Both the position numbers and the translations under genes were made by a program. Below, piece after piece: positions 9,111-20,366 of a stretch of 64,000 bases of DNA; within the stretch, counting starts at the first letter, position 1; the number at the start of each line of letters is the position of its first letter. Location: assembly GCF_000003815.2 (NCBI RefSeq), contig NW_023365758.1, positions 71,760 through 135,759 on the forward strand, in the 5' to 3' direction. The DNA comes from Branchiostoma floridae. Its lineage: Eukaryota > Chordata > Leptocardii > Amphioxiformes > Branchiostomatidae. The notes below the pieces were generated by a model that searched no databases, was not told the origin of the DNA, and worked only from the letters and a program-made list of their open reading frames with translations.

Positions 9111-10010
9111 ATGGTCGAGAGAAGTGGTGAGGTTGCTATGGACGAACAGCCAACTGTACATGCAGGGGACGAGACAAGCACCATCACGAAATTATACACG
9201 GGAAGGCAGCAGAACAAGGATGGGGGCATTCCACGCGAGGAAACGTGCGGAGTAGAATCCGACCATCCTCCCGCACAGCGTCGAACAGAGCACACGGACA
9301 GGCTTGCGGTGAAACGTACTCAGTGGACAGACGCTTCGAGTGTACGGAATGTGACTATAGAGCAGCCAAAAAATATTGTCTAGTAATACACACAAGAATA
9401 CATACAGGCGAAAAACCCTATAAATGTGGCCAGTGCGACTACTGTGCTAGGCAGAAAAGTAGTTTAGACCTTCACCGCACTACTAAGCACAGCGGAGAAA
9501 AACCATTAATGTGTGACGAGTGCGAATACAGGACTGCCGATAGGTCTAACCTATCAGTGCATATGAGACTGCATACAGGCGACAAACCGTTTAAGTGTGG
9601 CCAGTGCGATTATTCTACTGCACGGAAGAGAAACTTAGACCGACATATGGCTAAACACACCGGCGAAAAGCCTTATAGTTGTGTAGAGTGCGGGTACAGG
9701 ACGGCTGACAGGTCTTCCTTAGCGGTACATTTGAGAAAACATCGAACATACAGGTGAGAAACCTTATAAATGTGACCAGTGCGACTATTCTGCTGCAAAG
9801 AAAGACAATTTAGACCGACACAAGGCTACGCACTCCGTAGAAAAGCCCTACATGTGTGGTGGGTGCGGATATAGAACCGCCAACAGGTCTCACCTAACCC
9901 GCCATGTGAGCAGACATGCAAGTGTGAAACATTATAAATGTCATAAATGCGACTTTTCTACTAAAAGGAAAGATTATCTAAAGAAACACTCGTTAAAACA
10001 TACGTCTTAG
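9111..10010 (+). pseudogene. Zinc-finger locus Z3, two frameshifts
   Basis: ATG 9111 follows the acceptor CTTTTCAG. The leader (MVERSGEVAMDEQPTVHAGD...) and all eight fingers are recognisable and are closest to Z8. Against Z8 there are two extra bases (CA, 9321-9322) and a 7-bp insertion (9743-9749). The first shifts the frame and gives a stop at 9381-9383. The second restores the original frame to the TAG at 10008-10010, so both ends share one frame and the middle (about 9323-9742) lies in another. A protein from ATG 9111 would be about 90 residues with no complete finger. If either indel is a sequencing error the gene could be live, but two independent errors are unlikely. Confidence 0.85.
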
Positions 10011-10592
10011 GGATACAGTTGACACTTGCTGATACGGGACCCTCGGCATCTATAACATCCGGATACATGCAAAAAATGCAGGTGAATACTCAAAACACAG
10101 GTCTGATCAATGCGAATATTTTATTTAATGAAGATGTAATTTAGACATACACAGGGTGAAACAGACCGCTTAATCATAGTGGTCCTTCTGCGTTGCGAGA
10201 TATACAACGTTCCGTTTAAAAGGGTATTGCTCCCCTTGCGTTATGAACGTCCCCTGTAGATATACCCCTGTAGATACTTAATACCCTTAACTTTGATAGT
10301 TGCAGTTGCAAACATAGATACCGCAAGTCTAAACCTGATGTGTAAAACTGTATAAAGTATCAAGTCTGCATATTACTGCAGTTGTACTAATTGGTGCTGA
10401 TAGTTAGCATACATATATTTTTTGACAATATGTCATTCAGTTTATATGTTTTTATGATATTGAAACGTTGACATTAGATTTTATATATATCATTTATTAT
10501 CATTATAACACTCCATTGTGATAACACAAACAGAACTGTTCGCTTCCGATACCTTCCAGTGCTGTTCATGCATGTCATCTATTTGTCAAAAT
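10011..10592. other. 3' spacer of Z3, empty-site copy
   Basis: Colinear with the 3' spacer of Z8 (32584 onward) but without the hAT-type insert: CAGTTGAC occurs once, at 10016-10023. No gene was identified. Confidence 0.75.
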
Positions 10593-10603
10593 ATGAATTT
10601 GCA

Positions 10604-11322
10604 ACCACCTTCAAAGCAAGATGAAATTATTCGATTTTTACAGGATGAATAGGACATAAAAAAGTCTATATGCTACCATACATATGCTCACAAGAAACCA
10701 AAATGCAGTACTTTCAGTACAAAATTATACACAGGTTCTTGATCACCCACACATATTTTTTTTTTAATTTAAAGACTGATCAATGCCCATATTGCGAAGA
10801 AAAGTAGACAATAGTACATCTTTTCGCGGAATGCCACATCGTCAAAATTTTCTAGAAAGAGTTTACTGACTGGTGGAAAAAAGAAAATCAGCATCCCGCA
10901 GGTCTTACCAACACTGAAATTCTTTATGGTCACCTGTCCCACCTTCAAAACAATAAACTATTGGACAGGTGTATCATACAGGCCAAATATTACCTTTTCT
11001 GCACCGCCATTAGCAATGCCTACCCCACGTTCCATGCCGTAAAGCATAAACTACTAGAGTATGTTTAAGATAGTATTAGTGGTTTCAAAGTGATGTAAGT
11101 TTCCAATTGTGAAGGGTTTTAGTCATGTTTCTGTTGTAGTCATGATCATGAAGCTATACATGTAATTGTAAATGTAACAACGTACAGGATTTCGAGAGCC
11201 AATTGTAAAGTTTATAGTCATGTATCTGCTGTAGTCGGAGATGTAGTCGTGAAGCTATACATGTAAATGTGTGTAATTATTATCATTTTTCAATAAACCT
11301 TTTTTTTTAAATTGAAAAAAAA
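10604..11322 (+). mobile_element. L1-like LINE 3' fragment (decayed copy)
   Basis: Paralogous to 33442-34186. It contains the remnant C-terminal coding end (frame-disrupted, with an in-frame stop in place of a Trp codon near 10855) and the 3' UTR ending TTGAAAAAAAAA. It is flanked by ATGAATTTGCA at 10593-10603 and ATGTATTTGCA at 11323-11333, an 11-bp target-site duplication with one mismatch. The same insertion lies downstream of Z8, so it predates that duplication. Confidence 0.8.
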
Positions 11323-11333
11323 ATGTATTTGCA

Positions 11334-12270
11334 GTTATTGAATTAAATTATTCTTTCGCTCGTTTCTCTTTTTTTGTCTTATTACCTGTGTGTCTAACCT
11401 TTATCGACATATTCTTTCTTTCATATACTAGCTAACAGACATTTGTCATACATAGGAGTGTCCTTTCTGTGACGTCACGACCTGTAGCCAAAATGTCCTA
11501 CCAAAGAGCACACAGTAGACAATCGGTTTTAATATTTAGTCAATTTAGTCAATAACAAATAGACGCTGATATTCTAGGTTATAATGCTACTTGAACTAGG
11601 TGAATGTTAATATAACGCTGCAGTCATTGATTTGGTGCTGATTTTTCATACATCATATCAAACGTTCTTAGATTATCCTCCTTCCATGTATTGTAAGTAG
11701 TGGTAGCATTACTAGTAGTAGTATATTATGATGATTTACATTATCATGATTTATATCATCTTCATCTACAACATTAAAAATAGATAAAGTAAAATCAACT
11801 GTCTAGACGTGTTTTTCATTTATAAACAATAGAAATCATAGTTTGAATATCAATTGCAAAATAAATGGCCGTCGGGGCAAATATAGGTATTACAGCGCAG
11901 GCAAGGCCAACTCAAAAGGATAGGTGACCCTAACAAGTGGTGGGGGTGCACATTCTAACGCTAGTTCACCTTTATTCATAGGGTAACCTTTATCCGTTAT
12001 TTTAAAGAACAATCTATCACGCACATACATGCATAAGGAACACGCATACATACAAACGCTACCGAAAACTTCAGGTAGGACTATGGTAGGTAATAAAACA
12101 ACTAATACAAACCAAGAACAGCGTATTACTCTAGCAGACTAAAGTAATACAGTTATGTCGTTATTATAGGTTAATAATAATCATCTGGTGTATTTTGCCA
12201 GCCAGTAGGTACCCAGTATGAGTAATGAGGCTGTTTAACGTGGTTAAAGAATAGGTTCAATCGTACGATA
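11334..12270. other. Spacer with a truncated TA-MITE end
   Basis: Duplicated intergenic sequence (ATTACTAGTAGTAGTATATT and TACAGCGCAGGC words). At about 11953-12015 it carries the left terminal part of the TA-flanked MITE seen whole at 41633-41851 (TAACGCTAGTTCACCTTTAT). No gene was identified. Confidence 0.6.
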
Positions 12271-12441
12271 TAATCAGGTAATCCAATTTTGACCTTTAAC
12301 CTCCACAGAGCTGAAAGGTCAGCTTGCCAGGCCGCCATTTTGATTTATCAGATGATCACGAGCAAGATCCCCTTGTTTCCAGTTTGCCGTTTATAAGACA
12401 ATTCCACACATTAGTAGTTAATCAGTACCATAAATCGGTAG
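12271..12441 (+). promoter_or_regulatory. Promoter / non-coding exon 1 block of Z4
   Basis: Contains TAATCAGGTAATCCAA, TTTGACCTTTAACCTC, AAAGGTCAG and a consensus GGCCGCCATTTTGA YY1-type box, ending at donor TAG|GTAAGA (exon end 12441). The expected acceptor at 12961-12962 is mutated. Confidence 0.68.
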
Positions 12442-12726
12442 GTAAGACATGTTTTTACTGCCTGTCCACTTCTTGTTTGCTAATTCCTTTGTACTTTAGA
12501 TTGAACAGAGGTTTCTTTCAGGAAATCAGTGATCGATTTGTAGAAAGGGGAGGGGGGCAGTAATTACTAACTTGTTGACATAAGGAAGAATGGACAATGA
12601 TGGTGCGGTTTGATAACTCTTTGAATCAAATGTTGGGGTTCTTGCTAAATTGTTAATCACGTGTATATACATAAATCGGTACTCAAACATGCATTCCACT
12701 AGCAAACCGGCCACGCTGTGTGGATG

Positions 12727-12730
<4 letters not shown>

Positions 12731-12803
<73 letters not shown>
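12731..12803. repeat. (TG)n microsatellite in Z4 intron
   Basis: A pure TG run of 73 bases, the longest in the window. Confidence 0.97.
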
Positions 12804-12806
<3 letters not shown>

Positions 12807-12964
12807 TGTATGCCTGTGTTTTGTTGGTGTGTGTGTATTGGTGTGCACGTTTTTGTTTTGCCTGAAAGTGTAGGTGGGGATGGGGTGTGTGGTCTATAGG
12901 ATAAGGAATACGGTGTGTGGTAGGCGGGTGTTGTTTCACCATTCATCATTGTTGTTTTTTATAA

Positions 12965-14672
12965 ATGGGCGAAAGAAACAGCGAGGTTGCTATGGACGAT
13001 CACCAAGCTGTGGACTCTAGAGACGAAACAAACAGCAGCGATAAATTAGACTCGGGAAGACAGCAGAACAAGAGATGGGGCATTCCATGCGAGGAAAAAA
13101 GCGGCGGAGTAGAATCTTTCGACCATCCTCCAGCACAGGGTCAAACAGAGCAGACGGACAGGTTTGCGGTGAAACGTACTGTGGACAGACGCCTCGAGTG
13201 TACGGAATGTGACTATAGGCCAGCCAAAAAGGTTAACTATCGAGACACACAAGAAAACATACTGGCGANNNNNNNNNNNNNNNNNNNNNNNNNNNNNNNN
13301 NNNNNNNNNNNNNNNNNNNNNNNNNNNNNNNNNNNNNNNNNNNNNNNNNNNNNNNNNNNNNNNNNNNNCCATTTTGAGTCACACATGGACAAGCACACCA
13401 GCGAAAAACGCTTCATGTGTGTGGAGTGCGGCTACAGAACTGCTCACAAGTCTCACCTATCCGTACATATGAGAACACATACAGGCGAGAAACCTACCAA
13501 ATGTGACCAGTGCGACTATTCCACTGCACATAAATCTCATTTGGATCGACACATGGCTAAACACACCGGAGAAAAACTCTTACTGTGTGGAGAGTGCGGA
13601 TACAGGACGGCTGACAGGTCTTCCTTAACCGTACATATGAGAACACATACAGGCGAGAAACCTTATAAGTGTGACCAGTGCGACTATTCTTCTGCAAGGA
13701 AAGGAAATTTAGACCGACATATGGCTAAACACACCGGAGAAAAACCGTACATGTGTGGGGAGTGCGGCTACAGGACGGCTGACAGGTCTTACTTAACCGT
13801 ACACATGAAAACACATACAGGTGTGAAACCTTACAAGTGTGACCAGTGTGACTATGCTGCTGCACAAAAATCAAATTTAGACCGACACATGACTAAACAC
13901 ACCGGAGAAAAACCCTTCATCAAGTTCATGTGTGGAGAGTGCGGATACAGGACGGCTGAGAAATCTGCCTTAACCGTACACATGAGAACACATACAGGTG
14001 TGAAACCTTATAAATGCGACCTTTGTGACTATTCTACTACACAAAAATGCCATTTAGACGAACACATGGCTAAACACACTGGAGAAAAACCCTACATGTG
14101 TGGAGAGTGCGGATACAGGACGGCTGTCAGATCTAACCTGTCCGTACATATGAGAAAACATACAGGTGTGAAACCCTATAAATGTGACCTGTGCAACTTT
14201 TCTGCTGCACAGAAAGGAAATTTAGACCAACACATGGCTAAACACACCGGAGAAAAACCCTACATGTGTGGGGAGTGCGGATACAGAGCTGCTCACAAGC
14301 CTAACCTATCTCGACATATGGTCAAACATACAGGACAAAAACCTTTCATGTGTGGTGAGTGGATACAAGACGGCTCACAAGTCTAATTTAAAAATGCATA
14401 TCAGAAGACACAGGGGTGTGAAACCTTATAAGTGTCACCAGTGTGACTTTTCTGCTGCACAGAAAGGCGATTTAGACCAACACATGGCTAAACACACCGG
14501 CGATAAGCCCTACCTGTGCGGAGAGTGTGGGTACAGAACTGCTCGCAGATCTAACCTAACCGTACATATGAGAAAACATACAGGTGTGAAAGGTTACAAG
14601 TGTGACCAATGCGACTATTCTGCTACCGACAAAGGGCATCTAAAGAAACACATGGTCACACACGCCTTTTGA
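12965..14672 (+). pseudogene. Zinc-finger locus Z4 (gap, frameshifts, lost acceptor)
   Basis: ATG 12965 opens a NSEVAMDDHQAV-type leader, but the bases that should be the acceptor AG read AT (12961-12962). Against Z9, one A is missing near 13235, which shifts finger 1 out of frame. A 100-N gap (13269-13368) hides the next finger, and 2 bp are lost near 14358, moving the last fingers into another frame that ends at 14672. About 15 fingers are otherwise recognisable. One linker carries three extra residues (PFIKFMCGEC). Three independent lesions argue for a pseudogene. The 100-N gap is probably a default size, so frame continuity across it means nothing. Confidence 0.8.
13269..13368. other. Assembly gap (100 N) inside Z4
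   Basis: Exactly 100 N, probably an unsized gap. In the paralogue Z9 the corresponding stretch holds the end of finger 1 and the start of finger 2. Confidence 1.
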
Positions 14673-14717
14673 ACAACAACAGTTTGTCGGCTTCATGAAC
14701 AAGTACGTTTGCACATG

Positions 14718-14915
14718 GTCAAACAGTCCCAGGAAGACGGAAGAGAGGGAGACGGAAGAAACGATAGAAAGACAACATCAAAGAATTTTCGAATAGACCG
14801 AGTTGAGTTTAGCAGAAGCCATAAAAGCGACGGAGGACAGAGACAGGTGGAGGAGAATAGTGGATGGAGTCATGGTGCCTCAACGACCCATACAGAGGTC
14901 AAGGGATGGGTGAGG
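14718..14915 (+). mobile_element. LINE ORF2 C-terminal fossil in 3' flank of Z4
   Basis: Reads SLAEAIKATEDRDRWRRIVD, then VMVPQRPIQRSRDG and a stop. This matches the C-terminal signature of non-LTR retrotransposon ORF2 proteins. It is orthologous to the copies after Z2 and Z5. Confidence 0.55.
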
Positions 14916-15007
14916 TGAGATGAGGTGGTCAAACACTGGACGGTTGAACAGCAACAATTTGTCGGCTCCATGAACAAGTCAAACAGACCGCTAGGAAACA
15001 GACCGCT

Positions 15008-15080
15008 AGGAAACCCTACATGTGAGTGGAGTGCGGGTTCACAGGGATGCGGAACTTACATTTAGCGGCATCTAGAGATT
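15008..15080 (+). pseudogene. Fossil zinc finger downstream of Z4
   Basis: Reads KPYM, stop (TGA in place of the first Cys), VECGFTGMRNLHLAASR: the decayed finger shared with other units. Confidence 0.62.
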
Positions 15081-16260
15081 TAACGGCCGTCTATCAGTGT
15101 ATTTCAAATCTTTGTTATTGTGCTCTGAAATGTGAGCTTTGCCTCTTGCTTTTTGTTCAGACTCTACACCATCTTAACATACATATTAATCTCGACTTTG
15201 ATACATGCAGTTGCAGTTTTAAACAGAGATAGTTCATGCCTTAAACACATAAATTCAATAGTAAACGTCGTAATAACAAATGGACGCTGTTATCCTGGGT
15301 GATAATGCTACGTATACCTTAACTCTTGTCCTACTGAGCCCGTTTATATACGGGATGGTCATATTTAACCCTTGTCATGCTGAGCTTTATTGTGACGAGT
15401 TTGGGGTATTTCTCACGTAGAAGTTGCATACCACTACAAAGCCTATTGAATGGAGGACTTAATGAAGCCTTCCGCTTTGGGAGGTTAAATTGGGAAGTTC
15501 ATCCAACAGGATATGGGTTAATAAGATGAATGTCAATATAACACTGCAGTCATCGACTTGATGCTGATCTTTCATACATCATATCAAACGTTGTTATATT
15601 ATCTTCATTCCATGTATTAGAAGTAGTTGTAGCATTACTAGTAGAAGTATATTATGATGATTTACATTATCATGATTTATATGATCGACATCTACAACAT
15701 ATCAAAAATAAAGAGAGTAAAATCAACTGTTTGTTCTAGACGTGCTGTTTATCTATATACAATACAAATCATAGTTTAAATACCAAGTGCCAAATAAATG
15801 GCCTGCAGGGTAAATATAGATATTCCAGCGCAGGCGCAGATGGCCAACACAAAATGATACGTAGCGTTGGCAAAAGTGCATGAAGTTCAACTTCAGCTCC
15901 CTAACAAGTGGTGGGGTGGGGGGGGGGGGGTGATCGGCTGCGGATTCTAATCATTTCTCATCAAGACCTACCCACATTCCAAATATTTGATACATGGGAC
16001 ACGAGTAATGCATGGGACACGAGAACTTTGCTCAAAACATAAGATATAGGCCCTTATCCAGGCCTTCAAAAGTTATGCTGTCCACGCACAAACATGCACG
16101 CATTCATTCATACACACAAACATGCACACATACATGCATACAAACGTTGCCGAAAACGTCACCTTCTATGGTGGGTAGTGAAACAAATAACACACCCCAA
16201 GAACAACGTTGTTCTAGCATAGTAAAGTAATACAATTACGTCATTATTATGGGTAGATAA
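15081..16260. other. Duplicated intergenic spacer
   Basis: Paralogous to the spacers at 18579-19858 and 21969-23294 (ATTACTAGTAG, TACAGCGCAGGC-like, CATCAAGACCTACCC words), with a G-rich run at about 15914-15930. No gene was identified. Confidence 0.65.
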
Positions 16261-16436
16261 GGGGTAATCAGGTATATCAACTTTGACCTTCGACCTTCCA
16301 CAGAGCAGAAAGGTCAGTTTGTCAGGCCGCCATTTTGATTTATCGGATGATTACGGCAAGATCCCTTTGTTTCCAGTTTGGCCGTTTATAAGACAATTCC
16401 ACACGTTAGCAGTTAATCAGCACTATAAACCGGTAG
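16261..16436 (+). promoter_or_regulatory. Promoter / non-coding exon 1 block of Z5
   Basis: Contains GGGGTAATCAGGTATATCAA, TTTGACCTTCGACCTT, AAAGGTCAG and GCCGCCATTTTG (16326-16337), with donor TAG|GTAAGG (exon end 16436). The intron is the shortest of the array, 247 bp to the acceptor at 16682-16683. Confidence 0.72.
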
Positions 16437-16685
16437 GTAAGGCGTTTGTTTACTGCCTATCCACTTTGTATGAGTGTATATTTGTTTATTTGTTTGTATG
16501 AAACGTTATTTGTATGCTTGCGTGTGTTGTGTGTGTATGGATAAGCGTGTATCTGTGCATGTGTGTGTGTACGTGTGTGGTAGAGGAAAATGTTCCTGTT
16601 CCACGATAACAAGGCCGGTATAGATAGCACGAGAATGTTTTACCATGAAGTTCCAATTTTGGGGGATATGTTGTTCTTTTCAGAA

Positions 16686-18158
16686 ATGGACAAGAGAAGC
16701 GGTGAGGTCGCTATGGACGATCTGTCGACTGTTCACCCTGGGGACAAGACAAGCAGCATCAAGAAATTAAAAACGGGAAGACAGCAGAACAAGAGATGGG
16801 ACATTCCGTGCGAGGAAAAAAGCGGCGGAATAGAATCTGACCATCCTCCAGCACAGGGTCGAACAGAGCAGACGGACAGGCTTGCGGCGAAGCGTACTGT
16901 GGACAGTCGCTTTGCGTGTACGGAATGTGACTATAGGGCAGCCTCAGATGCTAACCTATTGATACACGCAAGAAAACATACAGGTGAGCAACCCTATAAA
17001 TGTGACCAGTGCGACTATTCTGCTACACAGAAAGGGAATTTAGACCAGCACAGGACTAATCCCACCGGGGAAAAGACATATTTGTGTGGATACAGGACTG
17101 CCGGCAGGTCTTATCTATCCCTGCATATGAGAACACATACAGGCGAGAAACCATTTAAGTGTGACGAGTGCGACTATTCTGTTGCAAAGAAATGCGAAGA
17201 GTCACACAAGGCTAAACACACCGACGCGAAACGCTACAAGTGTGTGGAGTGCGGATACAGAACTGCTTACATGTCTCACCTATCCGTACATATGAGAACA
17301 CATACAGGTGCGAAACCTTACAAGTGTGACCAGTGCGACTATTCTACTGCACAAAAATCAAATTTAGACCGACATATAAAAAAACACACGGGAGAAAAAC
17401 CCTACATGTGAGGAGAGTGCGGATACAGGACGGCTGACAGGTCTGCCTTAACCGTACACATGAGAACACATACAGGTGTAAAACCCTATAAATGCGACCT
17501 GTGTGACTATTCTGCTACACAGAAATGCCGTTTAAACGAACACATGGTTAGACACACCGGAGAAAAAGTTAAATCCTTCATGTGTGGAGACTGCGGATAC
17601 AGGACAGCTAACAGGGCTAACCTATCCAAACATATGAGAAAACATACAGGTGAGAAACCTTATAAATGTGACCAGTGCAACTTTTCTGCTGCACAGAAAG
17701 GAAATTTAGACCAACACATGGCTAAACACACCGGAGAAAAACCCTACATGTGTGGGGAGTGTGGATACAGAACTGCTCACAAGCCTAACTTATCTCGACA
17801 TATGGTCAAACATACAGGAGAAAAACCTTTCGTTTGTGGGGAGTGTGGATACAAGATGGCTGACAAGTCTAATTTAACAATGCATATCAAAAGACACAGG
17901 GGTGTGTAACCTTACAAGTGTCACCAGTGCGACTATTATGCTGCAACGAAAGGCGAGTTAGACCAACACATGGCTAAACACACCGGAGAGAAGCCCTACC
18001 AGTGCGGAGAGTGTGGGTACAGAACTGCTCGCAGATCTAACCTAACCGTACATATGAGAAAACATACAGGCAAGAAACCTTACAAGTGTGACCAGTGTGA
18101 CTATTCTGTCACAGATAAGAGGTGTTTAAAGAAACACATGGTCACACACGCCTCTTGA
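16686..18158 (+). pseudogene. Zinc-finger locus Z5, two nonsense codons
   Basis: ATG 16686 follows TTCTTTTCAG. One frame runs through to TGA at 18156-18158 but is broken by TGA at 17409-17411 (a Cys TGT codon in MCGEC) and TAA at 17907-17909 (a Lys codon after RGV). There are no frameshifts. The leader is of the SGEVAMDDLSTVHPGD type and about 14 fingers are recognisable. Finger 2 has lost its last His (HRTNP), finger 3 has lost the residues between its cysteines (YLCGYRTAG), and one linker is extended (GEKVKSFMC). The first stop leaves a roughly 241-residue peptide with only some of the fingers. It is probably a recent pseudogene. Confidence 0.85.
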
Positions 18159-18207
18159 ATAACAACAGTTTGTCAGCTCCATGAACAAGTAGGTTAGGCC
18201 TGCACAT

Positions 18208-18400
18208 GGTCAAACACTCCCAGGAAGACGGAAGAAAGGGAGACAGAAGAAACGATAGAAAGACAACATCAAAAAATTTTCGAATAGACCGAGTTGAGTT
18301 TAGCAGAAGCCATAAAAGCGACGGAGGACAGAGACAGGTGGAGGAGAATAGTGGATGGAGTCATGGTGCCCCAACGACCCATACAGAGGTCAAGGGATGG
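18208..18400 (+). mobile_element. LINE ORF2 C-terminal fossil in 3' flank of Z5
   Basis: Nearly identical to 14718-14915 (ATEDRDRWRRIVDGV, VPQRPIQRSRDG). It marks a recent duplication of the Z4 and Z5 3' flanks. Confidence 0.55.
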
Positions 18401-18507
18401 GTGAGGTGAGATGAGGTGGTCAAACACTGGACGGTTGAACAGCAACAATTTGTCGGCTCCATGAACAAGTACGTTAGGCCTGCACATATGGTCAACCAAA
18501 CCGCTGA

Positions 18508-18578
18508 GAAACCCTATATGTGAGTGGAGCGCGGGTTCACAGGGATGTGGAACTTACATTAAGCGTCATCTAGAGACT
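18508..18578 (+). pseudogene. Fossil zinc finger downstream of Z5
   Basis: Reads KPYM, stop, VERGFTGMWNLH: the same TGA-disrupted finger as after Z2, Z4 and Z7. Confidence 0.6.
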
Positions 18579-19858
18579 GCACGGCCGTCTATCAACGTGA
18601 ACTTTAAATCGTTGTTGTTGTTGTGCTCTGAAATGTGAGCTTTGCCACTTGCTTTTCGTTCAGACTCTACACCACCTGAACATACCTGTTACTCAAGACT
18701 TTGATGCATGCAGTTGCTGTTTTGAACTGAGATAGTTCATGCCTTAAACACATAAATTCAATAGTAAACGACATATTACTACCGTAATAACAAATAGATG
18801 CTGATATTCTAGTTCATAATGCTACCTTAAGCCTTGTCCTACTGTGCCCGTTTATATATAAAACTCATTTTAACCCTTGTCATCCTGAACTGCATTGTGA
18901 TGACTTTTGGGTATTTTTCATGTAAAAGTTGCATACCACTGCAAAGCCCATCGAATGGGGGAGTTAATGAAGCCATCAGCTTTGGGAGGTTAAATTGGCC
19001 AAAGTTCGTCCAACAGGATACGGGTTAGTAAGATGAATGTCAATATAGCAACACTGCAGTCATCGACTTGATGCTGATCTTTCATACATCATATCAAACG
19101 TTGTTAGATAATCTTCATTCTATGTAATAGAAGTAGTGATAGCATTACTAGTAGTAGTATATTATGATAATTTACATTATCAAAATTCGTGTGATCTCCA
19201 TGTACAAAATATCAAAAATAAATAGGGTAAAATCAACTGTTTGTTCTAGACGTGCTGTTTAGCTATACACAATACAAATCATAGTTTAAATATCGATTGC
19301 CAAATAAATGACCGGCGGAGCAAATACCGGTATTACAGCGCAGGCGCAGATGGCCAACTCAAAAAGAAAGGTAGTCTTGGCAAAAGTGCCTGAAGATTTT
19401 TTTTCTTGGAATATGTTAAGATTTTGGTGGTGCATATTACAGGTAAGGGTTTCTACCTCTATATTGCGTCGCAGCCGACCGATGATGATGATGATGTGTC
19501 GAAAAAAAAGTACACTACTCACTATAATCATGGCATGTCCAGAACTCGGGATATCAAAACCTGAAGTTCCACCTCAGTACCCTAACAAGAGGGGGGTGGA
19601 GTTGCACATTCTAATCATTTTTATACCTCATCAAGACCTACCCACATTCCAAATATTTGATACAGTCCATCCAGGCCTTTGAAAGTTATGCTGTCCGCGC
19701 ACAATATTCATTCATTCACACAAACATACGCACATGCATACATACAAGCGTTGCAGAAAACGTCTATGGTAGGTAATGAAACAAATAACAAAACCCAAGA
19801 ACAGCATTATTCTAGCATAGTAAAATAATACAATTACGTCATTATTATGGGTAGATAA
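18579..19858. other. Duplicated intergenic spacer
   Basis: Strongly similar to 15081-16260 (GCATACCACTGCAAAGCCCA, ATTACTAGTAGTAGTATATT, TACAGCGCAGGCGCAGATGG). It contains a short GATGAT run near 19480. No gene was identified. Confidence 0.65.
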
Positions 19859-20024
19859 GGGGTAATCAGGTATATCAACTTTGACCTTCGACCTCCACAA
19901 AGCTGAAAGGTCAGTTTGCCAGGCCGCCATTTTGATTTATCGGATGACATCCCTTTGTTTCCAGTTTGGCCGTTTATAAGACAATTCCACACGTTAGCAG
20001 TTAATCAGCACTATAAACCGGTAG
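19859..20024 (+). promoter_or_regulatory. Promoter / non-coding exon 1 block of Z6
   Basis: Contains GGGTAATCAGGTATATCAAC, TTTGACCTTCGACCT, AAAGGTCAG and GGCCGCCATTTTGA, with donor TAG|GTAAGG (exon end 20024). The acceptor is at 20363-20364. Confidence 0.72.
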
Positions 20025-20366
20025 GTAAGGCGTTTGTTGACTGCCTGTCCACTTTGTATGAGTGTATATTTGTTTATTTGTTTGTATGTAACGTTATTTG
20101 TATGCGCGTGTGTGTGTTGTGTGTCTTTGCATCTATGTGTGTGCGTGCGTGCGTGTTTGTGCATGTGTGTTTGTGTGTATGGATAAGCGTGTATCTGTGC
20201 ATGTGTGGGTGTACGTGTGTGGTAGGGACTACATCTTGTTGTATCCCATATGAGGAGAATAGAGGAAATATGTTCCTGTTCCAGGATAACAAGGCCGGTA
20301 TAGATAACACGAGAATGTTTTTACCATGAAGTTCCAATCTTGGAGGATATGTTGTTCTTTTCAGAA

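Noticed and set aside
12324-12563. Open frames starting at the promoter block (also 16283, 19916, 31077, 38213, 51720)
   Set aside because: They translate the conserved non-coding exon 1 block and run across the splice donor into intron. Reading is not conserved between units.
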